Shown: positions 21,876-24,640 of the stretch, piece by piece
Numbering within the stretch: the first letter of the stretch is position 1
How the letters are laid out: the number at the start of each line of letters is the position of its first letter
DNA from: RGIG3009 sp964389495
GTDB taxonomy: Bacteria; Bacillota; Clostridia; Oscillospirales; Acutalibacteraceae
Direction of reading: 5' to 3'
Length of the DNA: 24,640 nt
Assembly (NCBI GenBank): GCA_964389495.1
Contig: CAYMDU010000016.1
Location: 1 to 24,640 of the forward strand
Translations under genes and position numbers: made by a program
The notes under the pieces: generated by a model
Told to the model about the DNA's origin: nothing
The model's input: only the letters and a program-made list of their open reading frames with translations
Database searches by the model: none

Positions 21876-23687
21876 ATGAAGAACATCGAGTTTTCGGATG
21901 TTGAAATCACGGGCGGTTATTGGAAAATCCGCCAGGAGAGAAACCGCCGCGTCACCCTTCCCGCGGTGTACAATCAGTTCAAAAAGACACATCGGTTTGA
22001 TGCCTTGGCTTGCCAATGGCAAGAGGGCGAACCGAACAAACCGGATATTTTTTGGGATTCCGATGTGGCAAAGTGGTTGGAAGGCGCGGCGTATCTGCTT
22101 CACTCCGAAAATGACGAAGCTGTCGCGGACATTGTGGAACAGGCGATTGATTGCATTGTGAACAACAGCGATGAAAACGGCTATTTTAACAGCCATTATC
22201 TGGTGACCGATCAAGAGGAAAAGTTCCGCAATCGGAATTGCCACGAGCTCTACTGTGCGGGCCATTTGATGGAAGCGGCCGTGGCGTATTACGAAGTCAC
22301 GGGGAAAGACCGGTTCCTGAAAGCCATGTGTCGCTATGCCGATTACATTGAAAAAGTGTTTAAGCGTGAAAAGAGCGCGGCGTTCACCACGCCGGGGCAT
22401 CCCGAATTGGAGCTGGCGCTCATGCGGCTGTACAAGGCCACCGGCGAAAAGCGCTATGCCGATCTTGCCAAGTATTTTATTGACGAACACGGCGAGCATC
22501 CCGAAGAGCAAATGGACGGAACCACCCTGTATACCAACCAGGATGAGATGCCGATGAAAGACCGCCAAACCGCCGAAGGCCATGCGGTGCGGGCGTTGTA
22601 TTTGATGTGCGGTGCGGCCGATGTTGCCTGTGAGTACGGCGACAAGGAACTGAAACAGGCTTGCGAGCGGGTGTTTAACAACATTGTGAACAAGCGGATG
22701 TACATTACCGGCGGTGTTGGGTCCACGCATATCGGAGAATCGTTTACCGTGGACTACGATTTGCCGAACCGCACGGCGTATGCCGAAACTTGCGCCGCCA
22801 TAGCGATGACCATGTTTGCCAACCGTATGTTGCAGTTCGGCGCCGATTCTCGTTATGCCGATGCAGTGGAAAGAGCCATGTACAACGGCGTTTTGTCGGG
22901 TGTTTCGTTAAAAGGCGATGCTTTCTTTTATGAAAACCCCTTGGAAATTGATATAGATTTTAACAATGTGAACACCTCCACTTTGGAAAAAGAGCGGCTT
23001 CCGATTACTCAGCGTATGGAAGTGTTTGAGTGCTCTTGCTGCCCGCCCAACATTCTGCGATTTGTGGCATCGGTGGCGCGGTTTGCCTATGGGTATGATG
23101 AGAACACGGTGTATGTTCATCAATATATGGAGTCGCAAGCCACTTGCGGCGGCGTGAAAATCACGCAAAAAACCGCCTACCCCGAAAACGGCAAAATCCA
23201 AGTGACATGCGCATCCGACAAAGCGTACCTGGCACTCCGTATTCCCGGATGGTGCAAGCACTTCCGCATGAACCGTGATTATACTTTGAAAAACGGATAT
23301 GCCTATGTTTCGCTGAACGGGAACGACACGGTGGAGCTGGAATTGGATATGCCGGTGAAGCTGATAGCGGCCAATCGCCGTGTACATGCCGATGCCGGTC
23401 GGGTGGCGGTGATGCGCGGGCCGGTGGTTTACTGTGCCGAAGGCGTGGATAACGGTGCCGATGTGAAGAGCGTGGCGGTGGATATTCGTTCGGAATTCCG
23501 CGTGGAAGCCAGTGAGTTGTTGCTGCCTGTTTTGAAAACCGAGGCCTATCGCCCCAGAGAAACGGAAAGCCTGTACTACGAAGCGGACGAAGCGTATGAA
23601 ACCGTGCCGCTGACTTTGATTCCGTATTATGCTTTTGCCAATCGCGGCGAAAGCGACATGCAAGTGTGGCTGTTGCGGAAACAGTAA
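21876..23687 (+). CDS. Glycoside hydrolase family 127 (beta-L-arabinofuranosidase type, DUF1680)
   Basis: A 603-residue protein with no signal peptide, so probably cytoplasmic. The (alpha/alpha)6 barrel region runs to about residue 410, followed by beta-sandwich domains. By comparison with B. longum HypBA1 the catalytic site is complete: Glu288 (in IGESF, like Glu322), Glu304 and Cys306 (in AETC, like Glu338 and Cys340) and Cys388-Cys389 (in CCPPN, like Cys417-Cys418, the nucleophile and zinc ligands). The 16-residue gap between the two glutamates is the same as in HypBA1. It should release L-arabinofuranose from plant-type glycans taken up as oligosaccharides. ATG 21876 follows AGGAA; an upstream in-frame TTG is unlikely. 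It is probably controlled by the divergent AraC-type regulator. Confidence 0.9.
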   Translation: MKNIEFSDVEITGGYWKIRQERNRRVTLPAVYNQFKKTHRFDALACQWQEGEPNKPDIFWDSDVAKWLEGAAYLLHSENDEAVADIVEQAIDCIVNNSDENGYFNSHYLVTDQEEKFRNRNCHELYCAGHLMEAAVAYYEVTGKDRFLKAMCRYADYIEKVFKREKSAAFTTPGHPELELALMRLYKATGEKRYADLAKYFIDEHGEHPEEQMDGTTLYTNQDEMPMKDRQTAEGHAVRALYLMCGAADVACEYGDKELKQACERVFNNIVNKRMYITGGVGSTHIGESFTVDYDLPNRTAYAETCAAIAMTMFANRMLQFGADSRYADAVERAMYNGVLSGVSLKGDAFFYENPLEIDIDFNNVNTSTLEKERLPITQRMEVFECSCCPPNILRFVASVARFAYGYDENTVYVHQYMESQATCGGVKITQKTAYPENGKIQVTCASDKAYLALRIPGWCKHFRMNRDYTLKNGYAYVSLNGNDTVELELDMPVKLIAANRRVHADAGRVAVMRGPVVYCAEGVDNGADVKSVAVDIRSEFRVEASELLLPVLKTEAYRPRETESLYYEADEAYETVPLTLIPYYAFANRGESDMQVWLLRKQ

Positions 23688-23725
23688 AACCAAAGAAACG
23701 CCTTGTTTTGCATGGCAAGTGTGAG

Positions 23726-23756
23726 AAAGCCCACCGGTGATGCCGGTGGGCTTTTT
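23726..23756 (+). terminator. Rho-independent terminator after the GH127 gene
   Basis: A perfect 12-bp stem (AAAGCCCACCGG 23726-23737, complement 23743-23754) with a 5-nt loop is followed by TTTTT. Confidence 0.92.
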
Positions 23757-23760
23757 GCGC

Positions 23761-23797
23761 AAAAACCCCGCTTGCGCACCGAGGTGGGCAAGCGGGG
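23761..23797 (-). terminator. Rho-independent terminator after the hydrogenase gene
   Basis: A perfect 10-bp stem (CCCCGCTTGC 23766-23775, complement 23788-23797) with a 12-nt loop is followed on the minus strand by TTTTT (23765-23761). It lies back to back with the GH127 terminator. Confidence 0.9.
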
Positions 23798-23809
23798 CAG
23801 GAACCGAAC

Positions 23810-24640
23810 TTATTGGAATTTTTTGCGAGCGACATAGGTGGTGTGCAAGCAATGGTGTGCTTTGTGACCGCCAAATCCATCGTCGAAGAATTCCTCGTAC
23901 AGCTTTTTGATGATCGGGGATTCGTGCGATTTGCGGAGAGCCATGCCGGCGTCTTGGTCGTACAGGGCTTTGGCACGCAGGGATTTCAAATCGGTGAAAT
24001 TGCGAACCGAGGCCGGTTGAATGGGCTGGCCGCCACCGTTGATGCAGCCGCCGGGGCAGCACATGATTTCCACAAAATGCCACGGAGCAGTACCGCTTTG
24101 AATCATGTTCATCACATAGTTGGCGCTGGCGATGCCGCTGGCAACCGCCACTTTGATTTCCATGCCGGCAATGGTGTAGGTGGCTTCTTTCAAGCCGTCC
24201 ATGCCGCGAACTTCGTGGAAATCCACATCGGCGTTGTCTTTACCGGTGAGCCAATCGTTGGCTGTGCGCAAAGCCGCTTCCATAACACCGCCGGTGGCAC
24301 CGAAGATGACAGCAGCGCCGGTGTCTTCGCCCAAAGGCGCATCGAATTCTTCATCGGGCAGCAGGTCGAATTTCAGGCCGGCGCGTTCGATCATGCGGGC
24401 CAACTCACGGGTGGTGATAACGGCATCCACATCGGGAACGCCGGCAGCGTTTTCGTCGTCACGGCCGATTTCGAATTTCTTGGCGGTGCAGGGCATAACG
24501 GAAACATGATAAATGTTTTTGGCGTCAATGCCCATCTTTTGCGCATAGTATGTTTTAATGACAGCACCGGTCATCTGTTGAGGCGATTTGCAGGAAGACA
24601 GGTGATCCAACTGATCGGGATAGTAGTATTCGGCAAACTT
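23810..24640 (-). CDS. [FeFe] hydrogenase, C-terminal part of catalytic subunit (5' end outside window)
   Basis: The minus-strand frame is open to the right window edge. The visible 276 residues start just after where the L1 motif would lie (KFAEYYYPDQLDHLSSCKSP). They contain the H-cluster motifs L2 (SVMPCTAKKFE) and L3 (FVEIMCCPGGCINGGGQP). They end with the small-subunit-like C-terminal domain (RAKALYDQDAG, ESPIIKKLYEEF, AHHCLHTTYVARKKF). The protein reduces protons to H2 or oxidises H2 in fermentation. The L3 motif has Cys where most enzymes have Ala (MACPGGC), an extra thiol next to an H-cluster ligand. Whether the protein is monomeric or part of an electron-bifurcating complex depends on the missing N-terminus. 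Confidence 0.93.
   Translation of the reverse strand, partial: KFAEYYYPDQLDHLSSCKSPQQMTGAVIKTYYAQKMGIDAKNIYHVSVMPCTAKKFEIGRDDENAAGVPDVDAVITTRELARMIERAGLKFDLLPDEEFDAPLGEDTGAAVIFGATGGVMEAALRTANDWLTGKDNADVDFHEVRGMDGLKEATYTIAGMEIKVAVASGIASANYVMNMIQSGTAPWHFVEIMCCPGGCINGGGQPIQPASVRNFTDLKSLRAKALYDQDAGMALRKSHESPIIKKLYEEFFDDGFGGHKAHHCLHTTYVARKKFQ

Noticed and set aside
22908..24083. Minus-strand open frame of 391 codons opposite GH127 and the hydrogenase end
   Set aside because: It crosses two back-to-back terminators and lies antisense to catalytic motifs of GH127; no domain signal.

Overview
The window looks like chromosomal DNA of an anaerobic, spore-forming member of the Clostridia (Bacillota), probably close to the Oscillospirales/Ruminococcaceae. 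This rests on gene content and order: a PASTA kinase followed by rsgA, then a SpoVM-like gene and a SipL-like gene; the blocks rny-ymdB and tepA-ftsK/spoIIIE; a Na+-pumping decarboxylase membrane module; an [FeFe] hydrogenase; and strong AGGAGG ribosome binding sites with sigma-A promoters that often carry an extended -10 (TGn). Genus-level placement is inference. I saw no insertion sequences, phage genes, tRNAs, rRNAs or CRISPR arrays. It reads as ordinary core chromosome, with its interest in small genes and regulatory DNA.

Layout. 1-2.1 kb (+): 3' end of a PASTA-domain Ser/Thr kinase (prkC) and rsgA. 2.1-4.2 kb (+): a sporulation cluster made of a 48-aa cysteine/membrane microprotein, a 29-aa SpoVM-like peptide and a 507-aa DUF3794/LysM protein resembling SipL. 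Two copies of the octamer CATATGCT lie at sporulation-type promoter positions. 4.2-6.5 kb (+): a large oligopeptide-binding lipoprotein without permease genes. 6.5-9.2 kb (+): a sigma-A promoter, a structured leader of about 215 nt, RNase Y (rny) and ymdB. 9.2-14.3 kb (+): tepA, ftsK/spoIIIE, a membrane-anchored ComEC-like metallo-beta-lactamase protein, a 59-aa acidic membrane microprotein and tcdA.

14.4-19.5 kb (-): a Cys-rich conserved protein behind a sigma-K-like promoter and a long hairpin, then pcrA helicase, then oadB and oadG of a sodium-pump decarboxylase. 19.6-20.9 kb (+): an ApgM-family phosphoglycerate mutase / proposed homoserine kinase, divergent from oadG. 20.9-23.7 kb: an AraC-type regulator (-) divergent from a GH127 beta-L-arabinofuranosidase (+), a small sugar-catabolism unit. 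23.8-24.64 kb (-): the C-terminal part of an [FeFe] hydrogenase that runs off the window.

The most interesting points are these. (1) Between pcrA and the Cys-rich gene, the -10 of a consensus sigma-K-like promoter lies inside one arm of a 20-bp inverted repeat whose other arm contains the ribosome binding site. Read-through RNA from pcrA should therefore hide the RBS, while RNA started at the sporulation promoter would not. (2) The spoVM-sipL pair groups two coat-basement proteins at the site where B. subtilis carries spoVM, and adds an unexplained membrane microprotein. (3) The rny leader contains two long pairings that cross each other.
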